From Sanderia malayensis (taxonomy: Eukaryota > Cnidaria > Scyphozoa > Semaeostomeae > Pelagiidae): a stretch of 64,000 nucleotides of DNA. The notes under the pieces were generated by a model. That model was not told the DNA's origin. It did not search any database and saw only the letters and a program-made list of their open reading frames with translations. The position numbers and the translations under genes are program-made. Shown here one piece after another: positions 15,201-29,212 of this stretch. Positions within the stretch are counted from its first letter, which is position 1. The number at the start of each line of letters is the position of its first letter. The stretch lies in contig RQOL01000466.1 of NCBI GenBank assembly GCA_013076295.1, forward strand, positions 2,170,001 to 2,234,000. Reading direction: 5' to 3'.

Positions 15201-16142
15201 TTCAAAAAAAATTTTGGTATAAATTGGCAGATATCATTGGCGCATGGCAGAAACTGTTGTCAGCCGCTGACTTGATAGGACAGTCAGAAACATTCAGGTA
15301 TATGCAATAAGGGCATGAAGATAAATTTATCGTGAATATAGTTGTGTTTGTTCGTTCAACGATTGCCATAATAAGAATATAGGTCCAATGAGTGATACGT
15401 TTTGAAAGATATTTCTCACAATTCTCTCATGATATTAAAATAAGGTTAATAAATAAACAATTTGGTAATTGAAGAAATTAATTAATAAATCTTTTTGCTT
15501 TGTAGGTATGACTTGGTTGATGTAGGGAGACAGGTTTTGGAAGATCTTTCTTACTCAATTTATTTGCAATTGAAAAATGCATACGAGAATAAAAACAAAG
15601 AAGATGTCAAAGAGAAGGGAAATAAACTGATCGGTTTACTTGAGGATTTAGACAAATTGATGTCATCTGATAAACATTACCTACTTGGAGCTTGGCTTGA
15701 AAATGCGAAACGCATGGGTCAAACACCAGGCGAAAAGCTATTGTACGAATTCAATGCAAGAAACCAAATTACATTGTGGGGCCCTGATGGCAATATCAAT
15801 GACTATGGAAATAAGATGTGGGGTGGTTTGATCAAATCCTATTATGCTGAGCGGTGGAAGTTATTCGTTGCGGAGGCGACTAATGCAGTTGCTGCGGGGA
15901 AGGAAATTGACATGAGAGCATTCGATAAGAAATTACTTGCATTTGAACGCAATTGGAATCAACAAACAAATATTTATCCAACTAGAGCAACGGGTTATTC
16001 GGTATCAATATCTGTGGAGTTATATGCAAAATATTTCAAAGATATGTTAGAGTTTGCAGCGAAATTCAAGCCGGAGTTATCTAACGAAACTATTGACAAA
16101 ATTTCGTCCAATTCTGGGTATTCCCATAAGGAACACCTTTGA
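12231..16142 (+). CDS. NAGLU: Alpha-N-acetylglucosaminidase (GH89), complete, seven exons
   Basis: This lysosomal enzyme removes terminal alpha-N-acetylglucosamine from heparan sulfate. Coding exons are 12231-12646, 13032-13250, 13542-13809, 14116-14362, 14526-14687, 14910-15297 and 15506-16142. All introns are GT-AG, every join keeps frame, and the sum is 2337 nt, 778 residues; the human protein has 743. Residues 1 to about 28 form a signal peptide. Exon 2 carries [20 protein letters not shown], the hallmark of the family, followed by GPAFLAW completed across the next splice. The two catalytic glutamates fit E329 in SFNEM and E458 in [12 protein letters not shown]. Their spacing of 129 residues compares with 130 for what I recall as human E316 and E446. 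The gene is head-to-head with CLASP, with 560 bp between start codons. I see no defect. Confidence 0.97.
12655..12770. repeat. CAT/ATT microsatellite in NAGLU intron 1
   Basis: Imperfect CAT, ATT and ATC triplets occupy the first part of NAGLU intron 1. The open frame running through it is read-through past the donor at 12647, not extra coding sequence. Confidence 0.7.
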
Positions 16143-17346
16143 GTTTTACGCGATGCTTTTGTGTGACCTTTACATGAAGTTTTCAATGTCATTATGTTAC
16201 CATTGTGTCGTGTACACTCATGGACGGTAGACTGGTCATTCTATAATTTATATTACCAATAACAGAAAAGATATTGTTTCGCGCTTATCTACCCTTGTAT
16301 ATGCGTTTGAACGGCTTATCCGACTATTCCTAACGCCATTACGTCATATACTCTCCTGCGTAGAATGCTACTGCGCGTGCTGACCACCTCTAAGGTACCT
16401 CAACTCCTCCACAGCGCAGATTCTCTTTTTCATCCATGTATCGTTCTTTTCAGCACGGACGAAGGGATTATTCAAGTCGCTTCAAGCCAAAGCATGCATA
16501 ATACTATCACTTCATAAGCATGCATAATACTATCACTTCATGGGCCTAACCCCAACCCCTCAACCTATAACAGTGACCCCAATTCTAATTCTCTAAAATC
16601 TAAATCTAGCCCTGACTTTGGTGTCTTGTATTCGACCGTCTACAAAGGTGTCCCCATTTAGTTTAGAGAAAACAGTTCACAAAAATAAATATAAAGACTC
16701 ACCGATAAATTTCCGTACGTAAAAACCATCATAGTCCTGACAAAAAATGTAGCATTGACCATCGCCTGTTCTCATTGACTGTCCTGTGCTGATAGCCAAG
16801 TAGATCAATATTCGTCACGATTTTCGAAGCCTGCTGACGATATTCATATTTTTCTATTGAAAACATAATTGTTTCCTGCGGGGATTTGGTTCGAGTCCCA
16901 GCCCAGCAGACAATTCGGGTTTCAAAATTGTAAGATCCAGTCGATATCCACACAGCTTTGTTTGGTCAGCTGAGAAATGTCACAGTTGAAGTTTGGAATC
17001 GCTCCTTGTTTTCAAACGATATGAAGCTATAAAGTATAATATTTGGAAATTCGACACCATTCACAATACAGTACGAATGAAGTTTTAAAGAAATCTGAAG
17101 ACTTCGTGTGCTGGTGTTTTTTTGCTTATTTGTAAATTTCGTCCAAAACACCCCTGGCCGCTTTGGAATTTGAGACGAAAACGTTACACGTGAATAAATA
17201 TAGACGATAACAAATTTATCCGGTCCAGGAATTTGACTTGAAAAACCACAAACTTTTCAAGTCTATTCAAAGCACATTACCGAAGAAGAGAATTGTGGCT
17301 GGAAACATTTCTACCAGCTGTCGTTGAATTTTCATTTTGAAAGAGA
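16143..17346. other. Intergenic, no gene supported; 26-bp tandem duplication
   Basis: This lies between NAGLU and the small secreted protein gene. I see no convincing exon. A 26-bp unit beginning AGCATGCATAATACTATC is repeated in tandem at 16491-16516 and 16517-16542. The minus-strand open frames at 16729-17151 are short, show no recognisable domain and were not accepted. Confidence 0.5.
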
Positions 17347-17712
17347 TTGAAAAACATGAGGAAGAAAACAATAATTCATCACACAGTTTTGATAATGCTC
17401 TTGCTCGTTGAAGGAACTGCTAATTGCACAACTGTAAAGGCTCACAAACAAGCTGCAAGCTTACAAAAAGAGAAATCAACTAAAATGAAAAACAATGCTT
17501 TTAATGCTTGCTCGAAAATTTGTGAAAAGATTCAAACTGGCTGCTACTTTGACTGCGTTAAACAGGTGAACATTAAATCCACCTTCTCGCAAGATATTTG
17601 GTTGAAATGCACAGAAAATTGCGACATAACTATGAATAAATGCATTGGACTAAAGGGAGAACAAAAGTCGAAATATCAAGGGAAAGGATGCAGCCATTAT
17701 CTTAAACAGTAA
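17347..17712 (+). CDS. Small secreted cysteine-rich protein, function unknown
   Basis: A 121-residue single-exon ORF. Residues about 8-27 are hydrophobic (TVLIMLLLVEGTANC) after a basic start, a good signal peptide. The mature part has cysteines in CxxxC pairs: CSKIC, CYFDC, CTENC, then KCI and GCS near the end. This is a pattern expected of a disulfide-linked helical hairpin or similar compact fold. A second methionine four codons in could also be the start. I do not recognise the family and assign no function. It sits between NAGLU and NACA on the plus strand. The clear signal peptide and regular cysteines make it more likely real than chance; an additional upstream exon cannot be excluded. 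Confidence 0.6.
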   Translation: MKNMRKKTIIHHTVLIMLLLVEGTANCTTVKAHKQAASLQKEKSTKMKNNAFNACSKICEKIQTGCYFDCVKQVNIKSTFSQDIWLKCTENCDITMNKCIGLKGEQKSKYQGKGCSHYLKQ

Positions 17713-18210
17713 ATTATCTTACTTGAAACCATCACTGATAGCAGAAGATTTGTAGATAATATCAAGTATATATTATTTGGGTTTTTGTGCAGTAGATGAA
17801 ATCGAATTACTTCTGACTGACACTGCACTTAACTCATTTAACTGCGAGCTGTGACGTTTAAACATAAATAAGCAACGTTCTAACGATGCAATTGTGCGCA
17901 TGTGCAGTAAGACGCAGAGACACAAGGTGCCGAGGGTTTGCGAGCATGAGAAAGCAGGGCTTCAAGCAAAAAACACCAAATACATTTCAGAAATAATTTT
18001 TCTACAAGAACAAATGTAAAAGCAATAATTCTACCTTTAAATTAACAAAAAAAGCTTGCAACAGCTGCATGCACACTTGTATATCAAAACATCACCTCAA
18101 AACAACTTCCATTTTGTGCGATTTCAAAAGGAAATTGTAATAAGAGGTATCAACCTTGACAAGAATTACAGCAGGCATGCAACCATAGTCTTTGATCTCC
18201 TCAGACATTG
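17713..18210. other. Intergenic, convergent 3' regions
   Basis: This should hold the 3' untranslated regions of the small secreted protein gene (+) and NACA (-). No ORF or repeat of note was seen. Confidence 0.5.
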
Positions 18211-19833
<1,623 letters not shown>

Positions 19834-20216
19834 CTTGAGATAAAAGTGGGTGTATCTCGTTAGGCCCAAGAAACTATCGCTATAAACAAGCTTTATTCGG
19901 AATGAAATAGCCCGAAAAGGACAAACTGGAAAAACAAAAATAAAAAACTGAAAGCAAAAAATAACCTACCTTGTATTTAAGTAGATGATGCTATTGATAT
20001 CAATAGATGTAAGTTGTTGAATCTCGTGGATAGGCCGTCAACTCCACATTAGATTTTCTCCACAGCAAAAGGAAGTTGCGTGCATATCATGGAGTCGCAA
20101 AACGAGGCACGCGGCGTCCTCTGGTACGGTGGTGCGCATTGTACGCATTGTTAAAACGCGGACCAATTCAAAGTGCCACCTGCCTTGCAAATCTGCCTCG
20201 CAGCAAAAAGTGAAGG
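19834..20216. promoter_or_regulatory. Upstream region of NACA
   Basis: This holds the probable promoter and any untranslated first exon of NACA. It is locally GC-richer around 20090-20220 than its surroundings. I could not assign a TATA box or transcription start. Confidence 0.3.
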
Positions 20217-20326
20217 CAGGGCCGGTTCCAGAAAATTTTCTTCGGGGGGCGTAAGCTCTTATGTACCGAGCAATTTAAAAAAAAACCTTACCACAAAACC
20301 ACACCCCCCCCATGGAACCGGCCCTG
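20217..20326. mobile_element. hAT-type MITE, 110 bp, with perfect 8-bp target duplication
   Basis: Termini are CAGGGCCGGTTCCA and its exact reverse complement. The flanks are identical 8-mers, AGTGAAGG, at 20209-20216 and 20327-20334. CAGGG ends plus an 8-bp duplication are diagnostic of hAT elements. At 110 bp it has no coding capacity and would depend on a transposase elsewhere. Confidence 0.92.
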
Positions 20327-20582
20327 AGTGAAGGACCATAAAAGGATGATGATCAACTTTATTCGGAAAATCCCCACGCAGTCAAGATGCCTTGCCCCCA
20401 TTATACTAAACACACATCACATTTTGCACATAGGTTGTGAAAGATGAATACATGCATACGTTGAGTTATGACTTAATGCTATTAAATGTTATTTACATAA
20501 AAAGTGTAAGAAGCAAATACAGTTACGCAAATACATGATTTTTACTTATTATAAAAAACTCCTATTTTAAAAAATTTTGGCT

Positions 20583-23500
20583 TCACATTGTCGAAATTGA
20601 CATAAAACTACGTTCCTCATAATCCAAATCAAAGTCTCTCAAAGTATTCTCGTCCAATTCACAAGACCCTTCACTCTCAAGGTCCTCATTCCCCGATTCC
20701 GGATTTGATGCACCGGTCTCACCAGTTTCATCTTCGTCATATTCCTGAATGGAATTTATTTCAAACTCTTCGCAGGGGACGCCAGGTTGAAAGCGCTCAA
20801 CAAATGACGACTGGTGGCACAGATGTTGATGATGTAGCATTCTCCTCTGTTTCCAATACGTATATATGGCCAAGCTAACGAAGTATATGACAACACATAT
20901 TGCAATCGGCCCAAGTACAACCACTGCCACAGGTAGTCCAGTCGCGATTCCTCGAGAATTTTGAACACGCCCAACGCCGTTGCCTGCAGAAAAAAAGTGT
21001 TTCCATGGTATTCGGTTGGCCAGCACGAAAACATGGAACATGAAATATTGGAATGAAATGGAATAATTAATACTGGAATGCGAAGGACCCATGAATCCAA
21101 GGCAAAAACTAATGCAATAAAACTTACTTTTGCATTTTCCATTTACGAGTTTCCAACCAGACTCACATTCGCACTTGTGTGTTGATTGAATACAGGTCTT
21201 GGAATTACTTTTGCAAGCTTTTTGCAACACCTTGCAGCCTACTGAACCTTTGGAATTAAAAAATGATGGTGTAACATTCTACAGAAAACAAGCGAGTAAA
21301 TCTTTCGCGAAAGAACTCTCAATAACATTAGTCATAATATTACAAAGTATAACAAAGTATACAAAAAGTGGTTACCGAGAAATTCCAATTTGACAGATTT
21401 TGAGATGGCCGTGATTGATGACGCAATAGCCTCGCAATGGTAATCACCTGATTCCCAAACTTGACCTTTTAAGTTAAGGGTCTTCTCGGTTCCGGACTTT
21501 ATCAGCTGCAAACAAAAAGACCAACATCAGCGACCTTAATGCACAATAATAAACCTTGGAACACTTGTAAGAATTTGAAGAAGGACTATCAACCCGTAAG
21601 CCTCTTTCTTCGCAATTTATGTTCCAATACTGAATGGTGTTATTCTGGACAAAAATAGAAATGAAATTTGTGTCAGAGAGTTGTTGCTTTTGAAATGTTG
21701 ACAACGAAGAACTAACCTGTGCGTTCTGAAACCATTTATACAAGATTTGTCCATCGGCAGCACAATAACAAGACAATGCATATGGAATATGAAGAGGAAG
21801 AATATGCCTTCCAGCTGGAAGAATATCTTTGTAAATAACTGGCGGAAGAATATCATCCATGCTGTTATCAAGATCCTCTGCAAAATTATGAAAATGATAG
21901 GTCCTATTAAACGAAGTTAAACCATAATAAACTCAATGAACTATCATCCTTTAGTTACTGCCCAAACTATGAACTATATCTACTACGTATGAGGTATAGT
22001 TAGTCATAAAGACACTTACGAAGTAGGATAATCCCAACACTTGAACCAGGGGAAACTGTAAATCTTGCCGTTGTAGAGATGGCGATATCTAATACCATTC
22101 CCTTTTGCAGATACACAGAATTGGTTATTGATATTGTTCCATTGTAGTCGATGTGCTGCTTTGCGTACATCCTGTCCAAATTATTCCCATCAAGTCTGAC
22201 CATAACTTCATAGACTGATCTGCTGGAGAAATTAGCGATATGAAAAGCAGTATGTATAGCACCATGGAAGCCATCACCATTACTACTAATAGCCTAAACA
22301 CGAGTCATGTTACTGAAAATGTTAGTGGGACAAATAGGTTCACAGGAAACAAGCAACAGAGCTGTACAATAATGAAATCATTCGACTTATAACGTGCTTA
22401 CTTCTGTGAAGATACGATTGATAGGCCCAATGAGAAGACGTAAACGCCGGTTCGTCCCACAATGAACACGCCATCTTTAATCATTAGTTTGTTGATGAAC
22501 TTGCTGTAAGTCGCTCTAACTTGCCAAACTTTCTTTGTTTTGTCTGAAGACTGTAGAATGGAATCTTCCAGCTTTAACGATGCCATTACTCCAATGCAAT
22601 TTGTAGAATGCCCCAATTTAGCAACGTATGCTTTTGATAATTTGCTTAGCTTTAGAAAACTGTCCCTTTCTAGTTTCAAACCTAACGACAGCCGTCCTTT
22701 CTCTGAGGACTTTAAAATTCCACTAAGAACATAAGTACTGTAAGAGTAAGATGTTTTGCTGATAGTCCACTGGAGTTGAGTGTCTGCATGATTCACACCA
22801 AGAAACAACCGAGTTCTGTTCGACGAGAACTTTGCCAGCAAAATAACCGATATAAAATAGATTGAATTTGAGCTGGTGATGAACATTTGTGGATTGCTAC
22901 TCGGTTTTGATACCCAGCGAGAGAAAGATGAAAACCCAGGCTTTTTAAACTCCTAAAAAAAAGAAAAAAGTGCACAGAGAGTCAGAATACAAATAATCAA
23001 TCTTGCTACCAAATGGACCTAAACTCGCAAGAATTTAAATAGTTAACCTTGTCTTGTTGAAGTGTGAGTTCGGTCAAATCTGAACTGGATAGTTTCGGAA
23101 GTAAGGCAGCCGAGAAGGACGACTTTCTGTTGATCTTTGAGCCAGATGCAGAGAGTAGAACCCATCGGAACCCTGATGCCCGAAGTGGCAGCAAAATGGC
23201 ACAAGACAGTGTCAAAGCAGTAGATCTGTGGTAAACAAAGAAAGTATGTCAATAAAATTTCTTCAAGTTCTTGGTTTGAAGAGTGCGAGTTTTGAGGAAA
23301 AGCCAACAATGTTAACTTAAACCAAAAGGAAATGTCTATTTCAGATCTCAAAAATCTGAAGAAAATCAAAACAAGACCTTATCGTTGTGTAAAATCTCAA
23401 GGCTGATGACACCCTTGTGGAATTGGCAGAGACAAGTTCCATGTCAATGTTTTGAATTCCCTTCGAAGTTCCATCAAAAATAATATTCGACGTTACCAAA

Positions 23501-26500
23501 AAGTGTCCTTGTCTCGCAGGGTAAAACGAGCCACTTGTGTTGTGAATGCGAGAGCCAGAGTGACCAAATAGCCGGCTTGAATGAGTAGTGGACCACGAAA
23601 GAGTCTTCTGTCTTCCTGTACCGTTTAAATTTCGCTAAAAGATAAAGTCATGCAATTAGATTAATGAGCCATGTGACAAAAAATGCACCAATATTAATTA
23701 CTATAAAATCATAGTGCGTAATGCTAAAAGATGGACTACGGAATACTATCTTACCTCAAGTTCAGCATAGAACCACGGGTACTTTACTGGTCTCTCCACC
23801 TTGAATGCGGAAATGTAGCACGCTTTATCGATCGATATTTTACCGCTAAGCTTTGACACTTGAAAGTACGGTGTAAAAACATCACTCGCTTGCAAAAACA
23901 AAGTCAAAAAGCAGCTGACATATGACGAGGAATAGAGTTGAGTATTGAGAGCACAGGGATACAAATGTTGTGATTTACTATTAAAAAGACCGAGTGATAT
24001 TTCATGCGAGGATTCCATCGTTACACCAAGTGTAACTGTGATAATATAAATTCCTTCTTCTCTAATCTTGACTGTTCCGTTTGTATTCATGCTCAGACCT
24101 CCACCCTGAGCAAAGAGCGTGTGGTCCTTTCCCTTAGTACTCCATGTACTAAGCATCGCCTTGTTGCTTGCAAGAGAGGGGTTACTTTGACGGCGCAAAG
24201 CAATAAAACCACTCGACAGGCTTGAGCTCGTAGTCGAGAGAAGAACGACAGAGAATCCAGTCGCCTTTCTGATCGTCCATGTAGGGTCGACTTTTGAGCA
24301 AACTTTCACAGCAACAATATCGCCTTTTTGCAGCGATAAAACCGACGAAACGCTAAACGCAACGTCGCTTTTCGCATCGCTTTTCGACGCTTGGAATCTT
24401 GTTGTTTTGCGCACGTAAAGCAAGTCTGAGCTGGTCTTCCAATTCACCGATATCATTGCAATAAAAACAGAATCATTGGCAATCAAATCAGCATTACCGA
24501 TGATGATATTTGCCGACGCAAAGTAGATACCGGTGATAGCAACGGTGTAGTAACCAATTGGTGAGAACTGGGCGTTGTTTGAAAAAGAATACGGCATACT
24601 GGTTATGTCAGATGCACGGTTCCAATTGGACGGTGTATTCCAACCTGCAGAACGTTGCGTCACATCAGAAAACATGGTAGTCTGAAATCCGACAACCAAA
24701 CTCGGGTTGCCAATGAAAACTGCTGAGAAACTGCTACTGTTATCAACACTCCATTGCGCATCGCTCTCCACTTTGACATAAACAGATAGCCTGCTGCCTC
24801 GCTTGAGGCGAATGGCACTGGCAATGTTCAATGTGCAGCTTCCTTTTGCATCCGAATGCAGCATTGTTAGGCCGTCGGTTCTTGATAGGTCATTGTCGAC
24901 TACAATGCTCGCTGTAACTATGGCAATACCTCGTTTTTTCACAATGACATTTGCAGACACGTGGTAAATCCCAGCTCTGTGAATCACGTGGTCCCCATTG
25001 ACGTCGGAATTGAAGGGAAAGCCCCAAAATGTCGATCTGCCATTGAAAATTGTAATCTTTGACCAGTTATTATGCGTACGCTTTGTGTTAGAATGCATTC
25101 TAGTACTCTGCGCAGGATAAATTTCGTTCAATTGAAGAAAGGACACTGATCCGTTTAAAATGCTCAGTGACTCAGAATTACTCGCAACGTCTAAAATAAT
25201 TTCTTCATCCTTTAATAACTTTATGACAATTGAACTCGACAGCAACATTTCTTTTTCACGTTGCGAGTTCTGCTCGATAACATTTTGCAATTGCAATGCA
25301 ACTTCTTGCCTTTTCCTTTTATATATCTTCAAAGTGATAAAACAACGACTGACAAATAAACATTTCATCTTGAAATTGAAGCAGAGTAAATAACTACCAT
25401 CTGAGCTGGCTTTCAGACTTCTTGACTTCATGTAATTAAATATGTCCTGTTTGAAGACATCCAGTTTGATGATTTTGTCCCCGCTTTTATAAGAATATCC
25501 ATGAAGAGATTGGATACTGAGTCCATTAGCATTCTCCAGTCCGTTATTTATCATGGTGATTGAAAAACTACTCCCGCGTAATACTTTAGTCCGCGTGTCT
25601 CCTGCTTTCCGTATTTTCAAAAGTATTTGTGTTCCGGATTTTATCCTCAGTATTGTGGACAAAGTCATTGTTGTTATCTGGCTTGACATTGAAGTTTCCA
25701 CCTCGTTAACCTCGTTTTCATTGGACAACAGAACGAGGCGGTATTTCTCGACATCAGCGCCCTTTTCAATGATCACATTTGCTGCAACGTAGTAAAAACC
25801 GGACCGCCTTGCTGTAAACTGACCACGACTTAATGAGAATAGCACGCTACTTGTAAAGCTGCCAGGAATGTCCCTGATGTTCCATGTTTTAATAAACTGC
25901 TCGTTTCCATTAGAGATTTCAAATGACGATGATGGATAAGCATGGAAAGCTGGGAACGAGGGATACTCTTGAATCAGATGACCAAAAAACGTACTTCCAA
26001 TCGAAGACTGCCATTTTGAATCGGTCACTACCTTGACAGAGACAAAATCTCCACTTTGCAATTTCAAAACCCCAGCTGCATGCAATGACATCGTATCAAA
26101 TGGAGATGACTTTGTTGAGTTGAATTGCGAGATTAATGTTTGACACCCGGAGTTGTCATTGAGTTGAATGCAAGCCTTCGCAGCGGGTGCTGATTGGTTC
26201 ATTCTCATGTTTATAACGTATCCGATGATGTATATGCCGAAAACGTTTACCTCAAAGCCAGTGTTGCCTGCAACTTTAACGTCTGAAATAAAAGCTTAAC
26301 TCTATAGCAGATGAATTTACATGAATTGATGCAGCACACAACACGACAGCATGCAGAACCACAGAACACGACACAACACGACACGACACGACGTAAGAAA
26401 ACACAAGTGCATAAGATACAATGCGTGTGAGAGAGAAAAACCTACCAGCGGTTTCTCTGCTTGTCTGCCACCCATCTATAACCATTTCCAAAGAAAAGTT

Positions 26501-27775
26501 TTTACCAGACGGTAGTACCACAGAGAAGCCTGCATTCGGAAAACCTGAAAAAAATAGCAAAATTACAGTAAAACGCCGTTAACTTCAACTTTTGATGAAT
26601 CCCACACAAGTTACTTCGAATTCTCTTCACAAAATCCCTCAAACTCTTGAGTTCGAGCCCAAAGTAACATGAACATATGTTTGAGAAAATCGTTTTACCA
26701 GGTTCCTTGGTCGGGTTTTAAAGTTAATATAATCGAAAATAAATGCTTGATATGATTCATATAAAGACATAAAGACTGCAAATCAGAGACAGTGGGTGTG
26801 CAGATTGTAGTAATCTCCGGGCAAAGTAAGGAAAATGAATGATATCATAATAACTTTAACAGTAAGCCAAATTAAATTATTCATGACATTAAAAGTTAAC
26901 ATAATGGTTTTGAAGTGAAAGCATCCAAATGACTTATTCAAAAACGATATCTAATTCATGATCATCGATGAATACGATGAGTTTTAAGGGAACCAATTGT
27001 CAAAGACAAATGTCGGATAAGATCAAGCTTGTAGTTGGTCTAAGGAAAGCTTGCAAAAATCGGTCTTGTACACATGTTGCATTGATCGCTAACAGATGTT
27101 GTGGAAAAGAAATCTGCTGCAAAAGCCTATTCAGGGTGATCAAGAAAAGAAGTACAAGATTAGACAGAGTATTTGCGCCCTAAAAACAGATTTTAATATT
27201 TAAGCCACTTTCTGGGGCAATATACAATATTGTCTGCCCTGCAAAGCCCTCTATGAAATTTCAAACCTGCAGGACTTTATTTATGGTCCTCTGTTTTGTC
27301 GTGATTGTAGGAACGAGAATGATTGAGGATAAAATAAAATGGCAATCGTTGAAGTAAATAAACCTAGATTTAGGTTTAAAACAAACCAAATAAACCTAGA
27401 TCTAGGTTTGGATCTAGGTCAAGTGCCTAGATCTATATCATAAGCTAGTTTTTGTATCATGCTTTACTTAATTTTCAGTACTGTTGTCTGCAGTAAAAAC
27501 AAAAACAAATATTTTCCTTGTTTTAGCAGAGCTATTAAATCAATGAATGTTTGGATCATCTTTAAATGTGTATCGTATTTGACACAGTGAAAGTAGGAAA
27601 TAAAACATTCGAGCCCATTCCACTTATTTTAATTAACTAAATGATATCACAGGAAAGCAAGAACACACTCACCATCAGTAAACAGACTTGTAAACAACAA
27701 CATCAGAAAGGTGTACTTTAACATGACGCACCACCAGTAGTAGCGATAGCATCTTCTCCTCGTCGCTATATCCAT
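20583..27775 (-). CDS. Large type I membrane protein with C1q/TNF-like repeats, Ig-like and EGF-like domains
   Basis: The start at 27775 (exon 27673-27775) gives a basic N terminus then a hydrophobic stretch (YTFLMLLFTSLFT), a signal peptide. Exons 26446-26544 and 23755-26282 join in frame; the latter is an 843-codon exon. About eight repeats of roughly 110-150 residues follow the pattern GxYyvsANvii ... SxxLxLxkGDxvsVkV ... W ... SxFSvvll, the beta-strand signature of C1q/TNF jelly-roll domains. Examples are GIYHVSANVIVKK, GIYFASANIIIGN and KGDIVAVKV. Later exons near 23379-23634, 23047-23225, 22407-22955 and 22019-22290 continue the repeats. An Ig-like domain follows (ILYKWFQNAQ, then GDYHCEA, about 21380-21880), then an EGF-like module (CIQSTHKCECESGWKLVNGK, about 21130-21240). 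A transmembrane helix (VAVVVLGPIAICVVIYFVSL) and an acidic Glu/Asp-rich tail end the protein. I infer a cell-surface adhesion or recognition role; no named orthologue is recognised. Some small exon borders are approximate. Confidence 0.8.
26547..27672 (-). other. First intron of the C1q-repeat gene
   Basis: An intron of about 1.1 kb after the signal-peptide exon. It contains the palindromic motif CCTAGATCTAGG and variants at about 27363-27436. A plus-strand open frame at 26968-27183 has no domain and is judged non-coding. The ACGAC-rich microsatellite near 26340-26395 is in the next intron. Confidence 0.55.
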
Positions 27776-29212
27776 ATTTCAAAGTGACTATGTATAGTCA
27801 TTGATGCAAATTCATTTCCACAATATAAAACTTTCGCGGCGAAACTATTAAAGATTCTCAAAAAAAGTCAATTGTCGTAGTGCTTAATGCTCCAAGTTGT
27901 GCAACAAAATGAAGATCCTTTAATGATCAGAATGCAACGAGACATAATTGCATAATAAAGATGATACGTCGTAAATTGTGGAAAATATTCCTCGTAACTA
28001 GTCAACAAAGCACGAGGTGCATTCATGTCTACTTCACATCAGTGGACACCAGCACACAGGTAATCGTATATAATATGGTTGCATGAATCAACGGGGCTTC
28101 TATTTACTATGAAGAGCAATGCAAATACGATAAGTTCAATGGATATGGCAGGTGTCCACATCGATAAACTCATTCTATCTACCATTCGATCTCACATAAT
28201 GGGTCATTAAACATTTTGTTAAAAATTGATAGATTTGGAAATTCGATTAAGCCTGCAATCATATAAACAAATCAATCCCATCTTCAGTTTAGAAAGTAAA
28301 TCAGGAAAAATGGGTACATATGATGGGATTCAGTTCTCCATTCAACTCGATTCAATTCATCGGTGCATATTATGAAATGCAATTCAACGATATAACGAGT
28401 CTCAAAGGTGACGAAGTTAGACCATTCACTTCACAATAGCTTTTACAATACTGCTACAAAGAAAGTTGCAAATTGGCGATGCCACAATTCCCAAATTTTA
28501 ACAATTTTCGCTGAAATACTGACACCTTCGTCACTTCAGTTTTAAAAGTTAGCCGAGACAAAAATCCTTGGCTGGGAATGACTCACGGAAACTGCCTATT
28601 CTTGTCACACTCACATTCCCCAGTTAAAATTGAGGAATCAAATAGGTCTCCCGGGGGTACAGAGCGACATCTTCAAGGTAAACAACATCTAACTGGATAA
28701 AAACTTCGACAGAAACTAACAAAATTAGTTGCAATGTTGGTTGGAACGAGAACACTGTTATGAAAGAGAAGTACACACGCAGTGTATGAAAATAAGTGTT
28801 AGTGGCAATGAATTATTGGAGAAATTTATCAACCCTCTTAATCCATAAGACAAGAAAAACTTCCCAAAATTGCGAAATATTCCCGAGTCTCTCTGCAAGA
28901 CGACCACAATAATTACACATCGTTTCACTTGGTGAGCTAAAAAATGTGCGATGGAAATTTTTCCATGAACATTTTCACTTTGTATTCAATAACTAGTTAT
29001 TACCTTTCTGGCCAAATAGTCCCTTGAGCTTGGCCGAATGGTCCTGCGAGGCTTGGTTGGGCAAAATGACCTGTTGATAGCCATGCTATTAAAAAAAACA
29101 GAAATGCGCATGACTACCTTAATTTATTTAACCCTCATGAGAACATGAAAGGGATTGCTAAGCGCAAAACTCTACCCTTCTTGCAGATGTAAACAAAAAT
29201 ATCTTCAAGTGG
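27776..29212. other. Divergent intergenic region between C1q-repeat gene and opsin
   Basis: The two flanking genes point away from each other, so both promoters should lie in these 1.4 kb. No coding exon was recognised. TTCTTGCAG just before 29194 could be the acceptor of an intron in the opsin 5' untranslated region. Confidence 0.45.

Noticed and set aside
24004..25792. Plus-strand frames inside the C1q-repeat exon
   Set aside because: Antisense shadows of an 843-codon exon with clear repeat structure.
26968..27183. Plus-strand cysteine-containing 71-residue frame
   Set aside because: No signal peptide, lies inside an intron of the minus-strand gene, and the cysteine pattern is irregular.
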